From: Chloroflexota bacterium
Lineage (GTDB): Bacteria > Chloroflexota > Dehalococcoidia > Lucifugimonadales > Lucifugimonadaceae
Reading direction: 5' to 3'
Assembly: GCA_027623795.1 (NCBI GenBank)
Contig: JAQBUX010000002.1
Coordinates: 1 to 54,409 of the forward strand
DNA: 54,409 bases
The stretch's first letter is position 1; every line of letters begins with the position of its first letter. Position numbers and translations under genes: made by a program. The notes under the pieces were generated by a model, which was not told the DNA's origin, made no database searches, and saw only the letters and a list, made by a program, of their open reading frames with translations. Shown here piece after piece: positions 1 through 9,548 of the stretch.

Positions 1-1
1 C

Positions 2-772
2 AGGGTGATCGCAGAGTTCGGGGTCGGCTACGACAACATCGATGTCGCCGCCGCGTCGGAGCGCAACATTGCCGTCGGCAACACGCCGGGCGTGCTCACC
101 GAGACCGCGGCGGACTTCGGGTTCACGATGGTGCAGGCCGCCGGACGGAGGATCGCGGAAAGCGAACGTTTCGTACGGCGCGGTAATTGGCAATGGTTCG
201 AGCCGCTGGACCTGCTCGGCGTGGACATCCACGGCTCGACGCTGGGGATCGTCGGCTTCGGACGGATCGGCAGCGCCGTCGCACGACGCGCCCTGGCGTC
301 AGGGATGGAAGTGATCTATTTCACGCGAAGCCAGCCGGCTGACGACTTCGGTTGCGAGCGCGTCCCTACACTCGAAGAGCTTCTCGATCGGTCCGATTTC
401 GTGACCATCCACTGCCCGCTCACGCCGGAGACGAACGGCCTTATCGGACCTGCCGAGCTGAAGCGCATGAAGCCCGAGGCCTCCCTCATCAACACGGCGC
501 GGGGGCCAATCGTCAACACGAACGCGTTGGCGGACGCTATGCGTGACGGCGAGATCGCTTACGCAGCGCTGGACGTCACAGACCCGGAGCCGATACCGGC
601 GGACCATCCGCTCGTCTCGATGGAAAACGTCACACTCGTCCCGCACATCGCATCCGCAACCGTCGGGACGCGCAAAAAAATGTCTGAGATGACGGTGGAA
701 AACATCCTGGCGGCCATAGAAGGGAATCTACCGCCGAACTGCGTGAACGCTGACAGGATCAACTGGGGCTAG
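2..772 (+). CDS. D-2-hydroxyacid dehydrogenase (NAD-binding), 5'-truncated by window edge
   Basis: Protein has Rossmann motif GIVGFGRIGSAVARRA, plus NTARGPIVN and DVTDPEPIPADHPL typical of the D-isomer 2-hydroxyacid dehydrogenase family; frame open to the window start. Confidence 0.9.
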   Translation, partial: RVIAEFGVGYDNIDVAAASERNIAVGNTPGVLTETAADFGFTMVQAAGRRIAESERFVRRGNWQWFEPLDLLGVDIHGSTLGIVGFGRIGSAVARRALASGMEVIYFTRSQPADDFGCERVPTLEELLDRSDFVTIHCPLTPETNGLIGPAELKRMKPEASLINTARGPIVNTNALADAMRDGEIAYAALDVTDPEPIPADHPLVSMENVTLVPHIASATVGTRKKMSEMTVENILAAIEGNLPPNCVNADRINWG

Positions 773-796
773 GACCGGCTCGGGCCATCACGCCGG

Positions 797-907
797 TCAG
801 TGTGTGCTGCCGAGCCCTCGTTGCCAGGCGAAAAACGCGACGACGAGCGGGAAGGCGGCGCCCCCGAGCATCCACAACGTTAGAGTCGCCTTGATCCACT
901 TGTTCAT
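797..907 (-). CDS. small single-TM protein (36 aa), hypothetical
   Basis: ATG at 907; MNKWIKATLTLWMLGGAAFPLVVAFFAWQRGLGSTH, one hydrophobic helix. Confidence 0.35.
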   Translation of the reverse strand: MNKWIKATLTLWMLGGAAFPLVVAFFAWQRGLGSTH

Positions 908-1027
908 GCGGGCTCTTTCCCAATGGCTGGTGTAGCAATGGCGGCGAGATTGTCCGCCAGCGGCCACAATATCATACCGCCGCAGCGAGGGCCGGTCCCC
1001 TGATACAACGACCGAGTTGGAGTCGTC

Positions 1028-2629
1028 ATGTTTGACGTCGTAATCAAAGACGGGTTTGTACTGGACGGCACTGGCGCGCCGGCGTATCGGGCCGACATCG
1101 GTGTCCGGGGAGACCGGATCACCGCCATCGGCGAGATCACGGCTGAGGCTTCCAGAGTGGTCGACGCCAGCGGGTCCGTCGTCACCCCGGGCTTCATCGA
1201 CCTCCATGCGCACAGTGACCTGTCGTTCCTCATCGACCCCCAGGCGGACAGCAAGCTGCGCCAGGGCGTGACGCTGGAGCTCGTCGGTAACTGCGGCATG
1301 AGTTACTGCGCGCCTCTAAATGAACGCACGATGGACGTGTACGCCGGCTGGCTGTCACGCATGGGCGGACAGAACCCGTCCGGAAAACCGGACTGGACAG
1401 ATTTCGGCGGGTTTCTTGATGCGCTTGAGAAGGCCGGTTCGGCGATAAACGTCGCCACGCAGATCGACCACAACCAGGTCCGGAGCGCCGTGATCGGCCC
1501 GGACGCCCGCGCCCCCTCCTACGAGGAGCTGGAATCGATGCGCAGGATCGTCTCCGACGCACTGGACGCGGGAGCGATGGGTTTCTCGACCGGCCTCTAC
1601 TTCCCGCCGGGCTACTACTCCCTCACGGACGAGGTGATCGCCTTGAATCAGGAGGCGGCGGACCGAGACCGCCTCTACTCCAGTCACACGAGGTCGGAGT
1701 CGGACGAGCCGCCCGGGCTTTTCGTGGCGCTAAACGAGGCGATCGAGATCGGCCGGCGCACCGGAGGACGGGTCGAGGTGTCCCACGTCAAGGCCCACGG
1801 GCCGCGTGTGTGGGACCAATCAGGACGCATCCTCGAGACGATGCGGCAGGCACGCCGCGACGGTGTGGATGTCGCCGGCGATCAGTACCCCTACACGGCC
1901 TGCGGCACGCCGCTCAGCGGGGCGATCTTCAATCGCTGGGCGCATGACGGCGGCCGGCCTGCCCTGCTTGAGCGGATCGCGGACGCGGACCTGCGCCAAC
2001 GTCTCCGGGCCGAGGCCGACTACGCCATGGTCCGCTTCCAGGGACCCGGCGGCTGCGTCATCTCGGGTTACACCCCCGATCAGTCGCTGGAAGGACGGAC
2101 GCTGGCCGAGGTGTCTGAGTCGCGAGGGAGCGACCCGATAGACACGGCGTTCGAGCTTCTCCAGGCGGGAGAGGTGTCTGTCGTGCTCACCTCGATGTGC
2201 GACGCGGACGTCGACACCATCGCGGCCGGTGAGTTCATTTCGGTGGCGTCTGACGGAATGTCCCTCCGGACGGAGGGCCCGCTCTCGATCGGAAAGCCGC
2301 ACCCACGTAGCTACGGCACCAACGCACGGTTTATCGAAAGGATGGTTGTCGAGCGCGGCGTGGTTGATCTGCCGGAAGCGATCCGCAAGATGACCACCCT
2401 GCCCGCCCAACGGCTCGGACTCGAGGGCCGGGGCCGGATCGCCCCCGGCCAGTTCGCCGACATTGCCGTCTTCAAACCCGAATCGTTACGCGAACGCGCC
2501 ACTTTTGCGGACCCGCACCAGTACTCGACCGGAGTGTCTCACGTCCTGGTCAACGGAAAGCTGGCGATAGATGGAGGATGCCCGACCGGGGTAACGGCGG
2601 GTCGCGTTGTGCGGGACCAGGCCGGGTAA
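1028..2629 (+). CDS. N-acyl-D-amino-acid deacylase-like amidohydrolase
   Basis: MFDVVIKDGFVLDGTG, TPGFIDLHAHSDL, GVTLELVGNCGMS, SHTRSES, EVSHVKAHG: D-aminoacylase family signatures. Confidence 0.92.
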   Translation: MFDVVIKDGFVLDGTGAPAYRADIGVRGDRITAIGEITAEASRVVDASGSVVTPGFIDLHAHSDLSFLIDPQADSKLRQGVTLELVGNCGMSYCAPLNERTMDVYAGWLSRMGGQNPSGKPDWTDFGGFLDALEKAGSAINVATQIDHNQVRSAVIGPDARAPSYEELESMRRIVSDALDAGAMGFSTGLYFPPGYYSLTDEVIALNQEAADRDRLYSSHTRSESDEPPGLFVALNEAIEIGRRTGGRVEVSHVKAHGPRVWDQSGRILETMRQARRDGVDVAGDQYPYTACGTPLSGAIFNRWAHDGGRPALLERIADADLRQRLRAEADYAMVRFQGPGGCVISGYTPDQSLEGRTLAEVSESRGSDPIDTAFELLQAGEVSVVLTSMCDADVDTIAAGEFISVASDGMSLRTEGPLSIGKPHPRSYGTNARFIERMVVERGVVDLPEAIRKMTTLPAQRLGLEGRGRIAPGQFADIAVFKPESLRERATFADPHQYSTGVSHVLVNGKLAIDGGCPTGVTAGRVVRDQAG

Positions 2630-2761
2630 AGAAGGGCGCCGGAAACCCACGACGGCTGGTCGCATCGTACCTGCCATATTAAGACGGGCAGGCGCGCTTA
2701 CCCGACGCATGGCACACTCTCACGCGATCACCGGTCACAACCGGCGCCGGAGCACGGATAC

Positions 2762-3634
2762 TTGATCTTTTACGAAGACCCGGACGAGAAACCATCCTGG
2801 AGGTTCCGGATCGTCCGGAATCTCGTCATGTGGTGGGCGATGTTTGTCGCCGTGTCCGGAATTGCGATCATCTCGCTGCTGGTCCTGGCGCCACCGATTA
2901 CCGCCCTCGTCAACCTGGGATGCCAGGGCCACTCACCCCGGAGCGCGACCATAGACGCTACCGGCGCGCGTTCGCTCCGGGTCGTGAGCGACCGCGGTGA
3001 TCTCGAGATCAACGGCCGGACCGGCCTTTCGGAAGTCCGGGTCGAGGGCGTCGCTTGTGCGAGCCAGAACGACCGCAGCAGCGTTATCAGGATCCGACTC
3101 ACCGCGGTGCGAGAAAACGATGAGATAGTCGTGACCGTCGACCTCCCCGAGTCCGTACGCGGTGGACGCCTCGATCTGATCATCGATGCGCCGGGGGACC
3201 TGCCGTTGATCGACATCACGGACGAGCATGGCCCCGTAATCGTCACCAACGTCCGCGGGCTACGTGCCGTAGTCGGCAACGGCGGTCTGGAAGGCAGGGG
3301 TATCTCCGGGGACGTCGATGTGCCGAGTCTGCGGGGATCAATAACCCTGTTGGACATCGGCGGAAACGTGAATCTTGACGAGGTCCGCGGTGCAGCCGGG
3401 ATCGATATCCAAAACGTCAGCGGCGACGTGACGATCGGACTGAACCTGAACGGGCCGGCCACGATTACTGACGTGTCCGGCGACGTCACCGTGGCCAACG
3501 CGGGGTTCGGAGCCCTTGTCCTGGAGCGGGTGGCGGGTGATCTTGTCGTCGAGGACAACCTGAGGGGCGATATCTCACACCGCGATATCGGCGGCCGCGT
3601 CCAACTGCCCGGCGACGCGGACCCCGGCTCCTGA
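2762..3634 (+). CDS. membrane-anchored DUF4097-like beta-repeat protein
   Basis: N-terminal TM helix followed by repeated IxNVSGDVTI / ITDVSGDVTV / LERVAGDLVV strands. Confidence 0.7.
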   Translation: MIFYEDPDEKPSWRFRIVRNLVMWWAMFVAVSGIAIISLLVLAPPITALVNLGCQGHSPRSATIDATGARSLRVVSDRGDLEINGRTGLSEVRVEGVACASQNDRSSVIRIRLTAVRENDEIVVTVDLPESVRGGRLDLIIDAPGDLPLIDITDEHGPVIVTNVRGLRAVVGNGGLEGRGISGDVDVPSLRGSITLLDIGGNVNLDEVRGAAGIDIQNVSGDVTIGLNLNGPATITDVSGDVTVANAGFGALVLERVAGDLVVEDNLRGDISHRDIGGRVQLPGDADPGS

Positions 3635-3636
3635 TC

Positions 3637-4896
3637 GTGGCCCGCATCGCATTCCACAACGTCAACGTTATTGACGGCCTCGGCGGGGTGATCCGCGATA
3701 TGACCGTCACGGTCGACGGACTCTCTATCGAGAGTATCGGCCCGGCTACGCCGGGCGTAGAAACGCCTCCGGGAACCCTCATCGTCGACGGACGTGGACG
3801 CTGGCTGATGCCCGGATTGATCAACTGCCACTACCACCTGTGTGACAAATGGCTGCGCTCAACGCCGGCAAACGAATACGAAGCGGCACGGCTCAGTCGG
3901 CTGCACGCCACGCCCGGCGCCCACGCGCTTGACGCGGCGGCAAATGCAACATGGGTACTGCGCCAGGGCGTCACGACCGTTCGTGATCTGGGTGGTCCCG
4001 GGAGTGCGGCGGGTCAGGAGATGTACACGAACGTAGACATCCGGGACGCCGTGGAGTCCGGCGAGATCGCAGGGCCGCGGGTGATCGCGAGCAGACTCAT
4101 GATCGCCATGACAGGAGGGCACGGAACACCCTGGTTCGGGGTGCGTGAAGCGGACGGACCGGACGAAATCCGCAAAGCCGTGCGGGAGCAGCTCAAGGGC
4201 GGCGCAGACTGCATCAAGATCATGAGCACCGGCGGGCTGTCCAACTACCCGCATGAAAGCCCGGACACCGACGAATACACATTGGAGGAGCTTTCGGCGG
4301 GCGCCGAAGAGGCCCACAGGTTCAACAGGCTGATCACGACTCACGCCATGTCTGACTCCGCCGTGAGGCGGGCGATACGGGCGGGCGTGGACACGATCGA
4401 GCACGCGTTCCTCACGACGCCGGAGGGCGTGCGCGCCATGGCGGACGGCGGGGTGTCGTTCGTGCCGACAGCCCGCGTCGCGTGGCGCATGGTCCGTAAC
4501 TCGCCGCCCGCGCTCGCCGCCCTTCTGGACGGCGCCGGTCACCCGGACCGTGTGCTGGAGGCCGTCGAACTCGGCATCCCGGTCGGCGTCGGCACGGACT
4601 CGCGGTTCACGATGCTCGAAGAGATGGAGACCCTTGTTGAGTACGGCGTGCCGGTCGAGACCGTCCTCCGCGGCGCCACAGGAACGGCCGCTGCGATCTG
4701 CGGGCTGGAAGACTCCGGCGTAATCGAACCGGGAAAGCGTGCCGATCTCGTACTTCTACGGACTAATCCCCTGGAAGGCCTAAGATCGGCCTTCCAGGGG
4801 CTGGAGATGGTGGTCAAAGCCGGAGAATTGTTGGTCGCGTCCGATCACTCAGACGCCCCGCTCAGGCCGCTACCGCCGCCCGATCCACTCGTCTGA
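3637..4896 (+). CDS. metal-dependent amidohydrolase (imidazolonepropionase-like)
   Basis: INCHYHL, GVTTVRDLGG, ADCIKIMSTGG, THAMS, IEHAF, GTDSRF motifs. Confidence 0.9.
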   Translation: MARIAFHNVNVIDGLGGVIRDMTVTVDGLSIESIGPATPGVETPPGTLIVDGRGRWLMPGLINCHYHLCDKWLRSTPANEYEAARLSRLHATPGAHALDAAANATWVLRQGVTTVRDLGGPGSAAGQEMYTNVDIRDAVESGEIAGPRVIASRLMIAMTGGHGTPWFGVREADGPDEIRKAVREQLKGGADCIKIMSTGGLSNYPHESPDTDEYTLEELSAGAEEAHRFNRLITTHAMSDSAVRRAIRAGVDTIEHAFLTTPEGVRAMADGGVSFVPTARVAWRMVRNSPPALAALLDGAGHPDRVLEAVELGIPVGVGTDSRFTMLEEMETLVEYGVPVETVLRGATGTAAAICGLEDSGVIEPGKRADLVLLRTNPLEGLRSAFQGLEMVVKAGELLVASDHSDAPLRPLPPPDPLV

Positions 4897-4906
4897 TCCG
4901 GCCGGC

Positions 4907-7162
4907 CTACCGGACCCCGTTCAGTTCGTCCACCACTTCAAATAGATCCCCGAGCGTTGAAAAGTTGACTGGGATGAAGTTCGGTAATTGTCCCCGTTCC
5001 GATTCACATCGCCGGGCGCGTGCCAGCAGAAAATCAAAGTCATTGGCCCGCACTGCGTCGACCCTGTCCGGTGAGGCTTTCACCACCCAGTGATTCATCT
5101 GAAACAGGCTTGCCGTCGATGGCCCGCGGCTTTCCTCGCAGGTGAATGCGTCGATGCTATCGACCTCAAACGGAGTCTCCTGCATCAACTCGAAAGCGGG
5201 ATGGTTCCAGGCCGGCGGCGTTCCCGAGTTCTCGGATAGCACGATCAACCTGCGGCCGGAGTTGATCATCGCTCCGAGTGTCGGCCAGGGCGTGCCGGGC
5301 GGTTGTTCATGAAGGAACGACGTCAACCCGCTGGCTTCGAATGCCGCAGACGTATCCTCAACATTTACGCCGTCCTGCACGATCAGGGTCACCACCTCTC
5401 GGGGATGCTCATCCATGAAAGCCCGAATCTCGATCAGCGTGTCGGTGAAGTTCGTCGCGCCGAGCCAGCATGTGGCATGACAGAGCCACGCGCCCGGCAG
5501 ACCATCGCCCAGTCCGCCGATGAGTTCGCCGAGGGCCTCCGCGGTCGCTGCGTCCAGGTCCGCGCGTGCGACCAGCGCGTCCGCCGCGTCGCGGGCGCCG
5601 GTCCAGTAGTGCGTATCGATCAACAGCGCCCGAACACCGTCTTCGAGCTGCCCGGGGATATCGCGATCGTGAGAGGGTAGGAACCAGCCCAGGCTTGCCG
5701 ACGACATTGAGTTGTGGGTCGCAGGAAATACAACCCGGTCATACGGCCGGTCGCAAAGATCCGCGTGGCCGTTGCAGCGGGGAACTTCAGCGACGACCGC
5801 TCGCTCCGGAGTCACGACGTCAAAGACAACCACGGCGACGACCAGCACTGATGCGGTTAGCGCAGCTTCCATCGCTCGCTCCCAGCTCGGCTGCCGGGCC
5901 AGGAACTCGACGCGCCGGTGCCATACGAACGAAGCGCCAAGGGTCAGGACGCCGGGAACGAGCAGGAACAACGCCGCCCCGCGCACGGTGTCCGACAGCT
6001 CGTCGAGAAGCGACTCGGCGACGTCCTGCAAGATAATTGCGACCGAGTCCGGCAACCCGGCGTCGGGATCGGTCGCCTGGTCTACCGGCGCACCGAGGGC
6101 CTTGCTTATCGCCTCAGGGCCGACCAGCCACGCCATTACCAGGACGGAAGCCCCGACCACGGTCAGCGTGATGCCAAGCGTCCGCACTCCCGCCTTGACC
6201 GATGGGCTCCAGAAAACCATCGCCGCAGCAGCAGCCAGCATGACGACGATCGTCCCAAACGAGAGCCAGCCGCCGAACAATATTCTCAGGACGTCCCTGA
6301 GGCTGTTGAGCGGAACGAGCAGATCGTCCTCGGTCCTGTCCGACAGGTCCGATAGCACAGCGACCGGGTCCACCCGCCCCTCGTCACCCAGAAACTCGCG
6401 GAGTCGCGCGTCTGCTTCCGCCAACTGAGGGCCAAGTAGCACAGGAGCGGCGATCGCGATCGCTGTCCGGATATCGGCGACCGTGAGCGCCGCCACCACC
6501 TGCCGTTTCAACTCGTCGGTCACCTGATCGTTGATCGGCGCCAGCAGCGCGTCGGCCACCGATTCAACCGCTTCCGGCGGCACCGGGCCCACCGGCATCG
6601 ATTCCGGAATCCGGCCCTCCACAAGATCCCTCGCCACCGACTCGGCAACCTCTTCAAGGTTGTCGGCAGCGCCGGGGTCGCCCGGCGTCACAGCGAACCG
6701 TTCCTGGTAGTACTCGGAGAGCGCCGGGCCCTGTAGACCGATGGCGTCGGTCAGCTCCACAACGGTCTCAAATCGTTGGGTCTCCCCCCGCAGATACGCG
6801 AGGAGGTCGGCGATAACCCGCTCGGCCGCCTCCTGAAGGGTCGACGGGGGAACGATCAAGCGGAGCGTCGACACGGCAAACGATCGCTCGACCTCGACAT
6901 CACCAAAAAGATCGTTGGCGATGTCGGCCAGTTCCGGGTCCGACAACACATCCTCGTAGAACCGGTCATAAACCCGATTCTCTTCCAGGGCGTCCGTGTA
7001 AAACCCGGCGTCGAGAATGTCGTGCCTTGCGACGCGAGCCAACGTGAACACAAGGAACGCCAGCGTGAACAACACCGCAAGCGCCAGGGTTCCGATCAGA
7101 CGGCGAGACACCGCGGAGCGCACGGAGCTGGTGAGTGGGCGGCCCATCAGGTTGCTAGACAT
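4907..7162 (-). CDS. multi-TM protein with C-terminal PI-PLC X-like (PLC-like phosphodiesterase) domain
   Basis: N-terminal TM and central TM segments; C-terminus contains VVFPATHNSMSSASLGWF...LEDGVRALLIDTHYW...CHATCWLGATNFTDTLIEIRAFMDEHPREVVTLIVQD. Confidence 0.78.
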   Translation of the reverse strand: MSSNLMGRPLTSSVRSAVSRRLIGTLALAVLFTLAFLVFTLARVARHDILDAGFYTDALEENRVYDRFYEDVLSDPELADIANDLFGDVEVERSFAVSTLRLIVPPSTLQEAAERVIADLLAYLRGETQRFETVVELTDAIGLQGPALSEYYQERFAVTPGDPGAADNLEEVAESVARDLVEGRIPESMPVGPVPPEAVESVADALLAPINDQVTDELKRQVVAALTVADIRTAIAIAAPVLLGPQLAEADARLREFLGDEGRVDPVAVLSDLSDRTEDDLLVPLNSLRDVLRILFGGWLSFGTIVVMLAAAAAMVFWSPSVKAGVRTLGITLTVVGASVLVMAWLVGPEAISKALGAPVDQATDPDAGLPDSVAIILQDVAESLLDELSDTVRGAALFLLVPGVLTLGASFVWHRRVEFLARQPSWERAMEAALTASVLVVAVVVFDVVTPERAVVAEVPRCNGHADLCDRPYDRVVFPATHNSMSSASLGWFLPSHDRDIPGQLEDGVRALLIDTHYWTGARDAADALVARADLDAATAEALGELIGGLGDGLPGAWLCHATCWLGATNFTDTLIEIRAFMDEHPREVVTLIVQDGVNVEDTSAAFEASGLTSFLHEQPPGTPWPTLGAMINSGRRLIVLSENSGTPPAWNHPAFELMQETPFEVDSIDAFTCEESRGPSTASLFQMNHWVVKASPDRVDAVRANDFDFLLARARRCESERGQLPNFIPVNFSTLGDLFEVVDELNGVR

Positions 7163-7388
7163 TCCGACGGCATCTTAGTCATTTCCTGTTGAACGTCACG
7201 GACACATTTGTCAGGCGACAGATGTCAGGCAACAGATGTCGAAACGGGGAACGGCCCCGTGCGTGCAGGCAACCATGCCCATAGGTGCCGACCACGACTC
7301 GGTCGACCCTATGATCGCGTCAGGATGAAAGGATCGCTGCGGACCGGAGAAACGGTGTGGGCGCGTAAGAAGCCGAGGGAATATCTCA

Positions 7389-7742
7389 GTGACCATCGAT
7401 CAGAACCGTTTTATATCGAGACGCGATCGTTACGAGGCCCTCGAGACTCCGGGCGGCCGTGCTTACGTGTCCCCGCCTGACAGGACCCTCGTCATCACCG
7501 AGATCATCGCCGCCGGACCCGGCGGCACTCCGCTCTCCGTCGGCTACGCGGACGACAACGTGTCTGACCCGTACCGCCGACCGGACGGCGCCGTGAAGAT
7601 CTGGTCAACCACGCTAAAGACAGACTCGCCGACGGCCCAATTCAGCGTAAATCTGCGAATCCCGGGCGGCAAATACGTCTGGTCGTGCGCAGTCAAAGGC
7701 GCGTGGGCGATGCCCGTCTCGGGTTCCGAAGAAATCGTCTGA
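7389..7742 (+). CDS. hypothetical protein (117 aa), GTG start
   Basis: Open frame between divergent and convergent neighbours; plausible beta-rich protein. Confidence 0.45.
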   Translation: MTIDQNRFISRRDRYEALETPGGRAYVSPPDRTLVITEIIAAGPGGTPLSVGYADDNVSDPYRRPDGAVKIWSTTLKTDSPTAQFSVNLRIPGGKYVWSCAVKGAWAMPVSGSEEIV

Positions 7743-7845
7743 CCCCGACCCGGGCATGCCGGCTCAGCCCTTCGGCTCAAAGCCCTGGCCTTGAATCCGG
7801 AAAGACGAGTCCACGGCCCGACGCCCGACATGGCGGAGCGAACCG

Positions 7846-8037
7846 TTAAACCTCTGGCCGGTGTCTCTCGATCAACTGCACCACGACCGGGTCAAACTCG
7901 TCGTTTAGCGGCCGTTTCGCATCGGACAGGGCGACCGCCAGATGCGCCTGCTTCAAAAGACGATCGTAGTCTGACGATTCGCCGTGCGACCGTTCTAAAT
8001 CTGCAAAGAACGCGTCGAGATGAGACTTCTCGAACAA
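7846..8037 (-). CDS. hypothetical small protein (63 aa)
   Basis: Arg-poor, helical composition (FEKSHLDAFFADLERSHGESSDYDRLLKQAHLAVAL) unlike frame-shadow ORFs nearby. Confidence 0.35.
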   Translation of the reverse strand: MFEKSHLDAFFADLERSHGESSDYDRLLKQAHLAVALSDAKRPLNDEFDPVVVQLIERHRPEV

Positions 8038-8089
8038 CCGGTCTGCTCCCTGACTTTACGTTTCGGATCCGTTCCGGTGTCGCCTGTTC

Positions 8090-9337
8090 CTACTCGTCCC
8101 CGATGGTGGTGGTCCCTTTGGCCAGGATCTGCTTAAGCCCGCGAATGAACTCGGTCTGTTCCTCCGCCGTGACTTCCCCGTTCTCTTCTACTTTTTTCTT
8201 GAAAGTCGCGAATAGCCATTCGTCCTTCGTGCCGTGCGGGAAGTCGAACAGTTCTCGATCGAACGACGGAAGCTGCCCGGGACCGAAATACCCTTTTTCC
8301 CTGATGGAGAAGCCCTCCAGGTTGTCGGTTCCCTTGCCAAGCACCTCGCCGGTCTCGACGTAGTGTTCCATCACGGGCTTCATACCGTAGCGCTGGATCG
8401 GGCACACCTTCATGCAGACGGCGCAGCCCTCGTATTTCGACATCACCGGCCGGCACCGATCGTAGATCAGCTTGTTCTTCTCGACGCCGCGCCACCAGAC
8501 CTTGTCGCGCATGATGGCACGGGCGGGGCACCTGTCGGCGCAGACTAGACACTCCTGGCAGAACTTGTGGACTCCGTAGTCCACTGGCTTGTCGTAGGTG
8601 ATCGGTCCGTCTGTGGTTATGACGGCCAGGCGGGCCCGAGATCCGAAGTGCGGGGAAAGCAACTGGCCGTTGGCGCCCAACTGGCCCATTCCCGCCTCAA
8701 CAAACATCGGCAGAAATGGCGCGCTGTTGTCATTTGGGCTGTGAACCTGCGCGTGGTATCCGAGTGTCCTGATGAACCCGGCGAGTTCCAGACACTGTGC
8801 GTTTTCGGTCTCGTAGGTCCCAAAATGGGCGAACTCAGCCTCCAGACTCGGGAGGCTTTGTGTCTGCGCGTAGTCCTGCTCAAGCGCGACGCAAATTGCG
8901 TGCTCAAACTTCACCCAGCGTTTCTTGCTGGCAAAGGTGTATCGGCGGTCGTATCGGGTGAACCCGACATCGCCAAACCCGAGTTCGTAAGCCTTGCGCC
9001 GAATTTCCTCGGTGATATCTCTGCCGACCGGCTCAGCGGTAGGTTCCATCTCGCCAGTTACCGCGGCCGCCTCCACGAACGGCTTATTGGCCTCCTCGTG
9101 GCGCTCCCTGTACTCGAATACCTCAGGCGTGTAGACGCTCCATGACCACTCGCGGTCCGCAGCCTTTTCTACATTCTGAGTTTCCAGCGGATACTCACGA
9201 CTATAAAACGCGACGTCTTTTTCGCGTTGCGGAATCCCGGGCACTCCGGCGATGTCCTCCGCGACCGGGATCTCGATATCCGGGTCTTCCAGCCTGATTC
9301 CGGCGCGCCGGACAACGTGGTGAACCTTCTTCGGCAT
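8090..9337 (-). CDS. reductive-dehalogenase-like / 4Fe-4S double-cluster protein
   Basis: CQECLVCADRCP and C...CAVCMKVCP binding motifs, GLGANGQLLSPHFGSRARLAVITTD-type RdhA region; start at ATG 9337 preceded by GAGGAGG SD (track ORF starts at upstream TTG). Confidence 0.78.
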   Translation of the reverse strand: MPKKVHHVVRRAGIRLEDPDIEIPVAEDIAGVPGIPQREKDVAFYSREYPLETQNVEKAADREWSWSVYTPEVFEYRERHEEANKPFVEAAAVTGEMEPTAEPVGRDITEEIRRKAYELGFGDVGFTRYDRRYTFASKKRWVKFEHAICVALEQDYAQTQSLPSLEAEFAHFGTYETENAQCLELAGFIRTLGYHAQVHSPNDNSAPFLPMFVEAGMGQLGANGQLLSPHFGSRARLAVITTDGPITYDKPVDYGVHKFCQECLVCADRCPARAIMRDKVWWRGVEKNKLIYDRCRPVMSKYEGCAVCMKVCPIQRYGMKPVMEHYVETGEVLGKGTDNLEGFSIREKGYFGPGQLPSFDRELFDFPHGTKDEWLFATFKKKVEENGEVTAEEQTEFIRGLKQILAKGTTTIGDE

Positions 9338-9548
9338 CTGGGCATTCCTCCTCAACGACTCGGCGCACTATATCAAGCCGGGCCGAGTGACGTGTTTGGG
9401 CACAATACCGGTTGCGGACAATCGCGGTCTATGCACCCGGATCGCACGTAGTGTCAACGAACCATCAACGCGGCGGGACGGCACAATGGCGCTGGCGCAG
9501 TCTGGCCGGTAGTTTTGGAAGGGTCCAACCAGAACTCGGAGACGGATT

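Noticed and set aside
2770-3837. 355-aa minus ORF antisense to the DUF4097-like gene
   Set aside because: Ser/Arg/Thr-rich shadow ORF of a GC-rich gene; no domain recognised.
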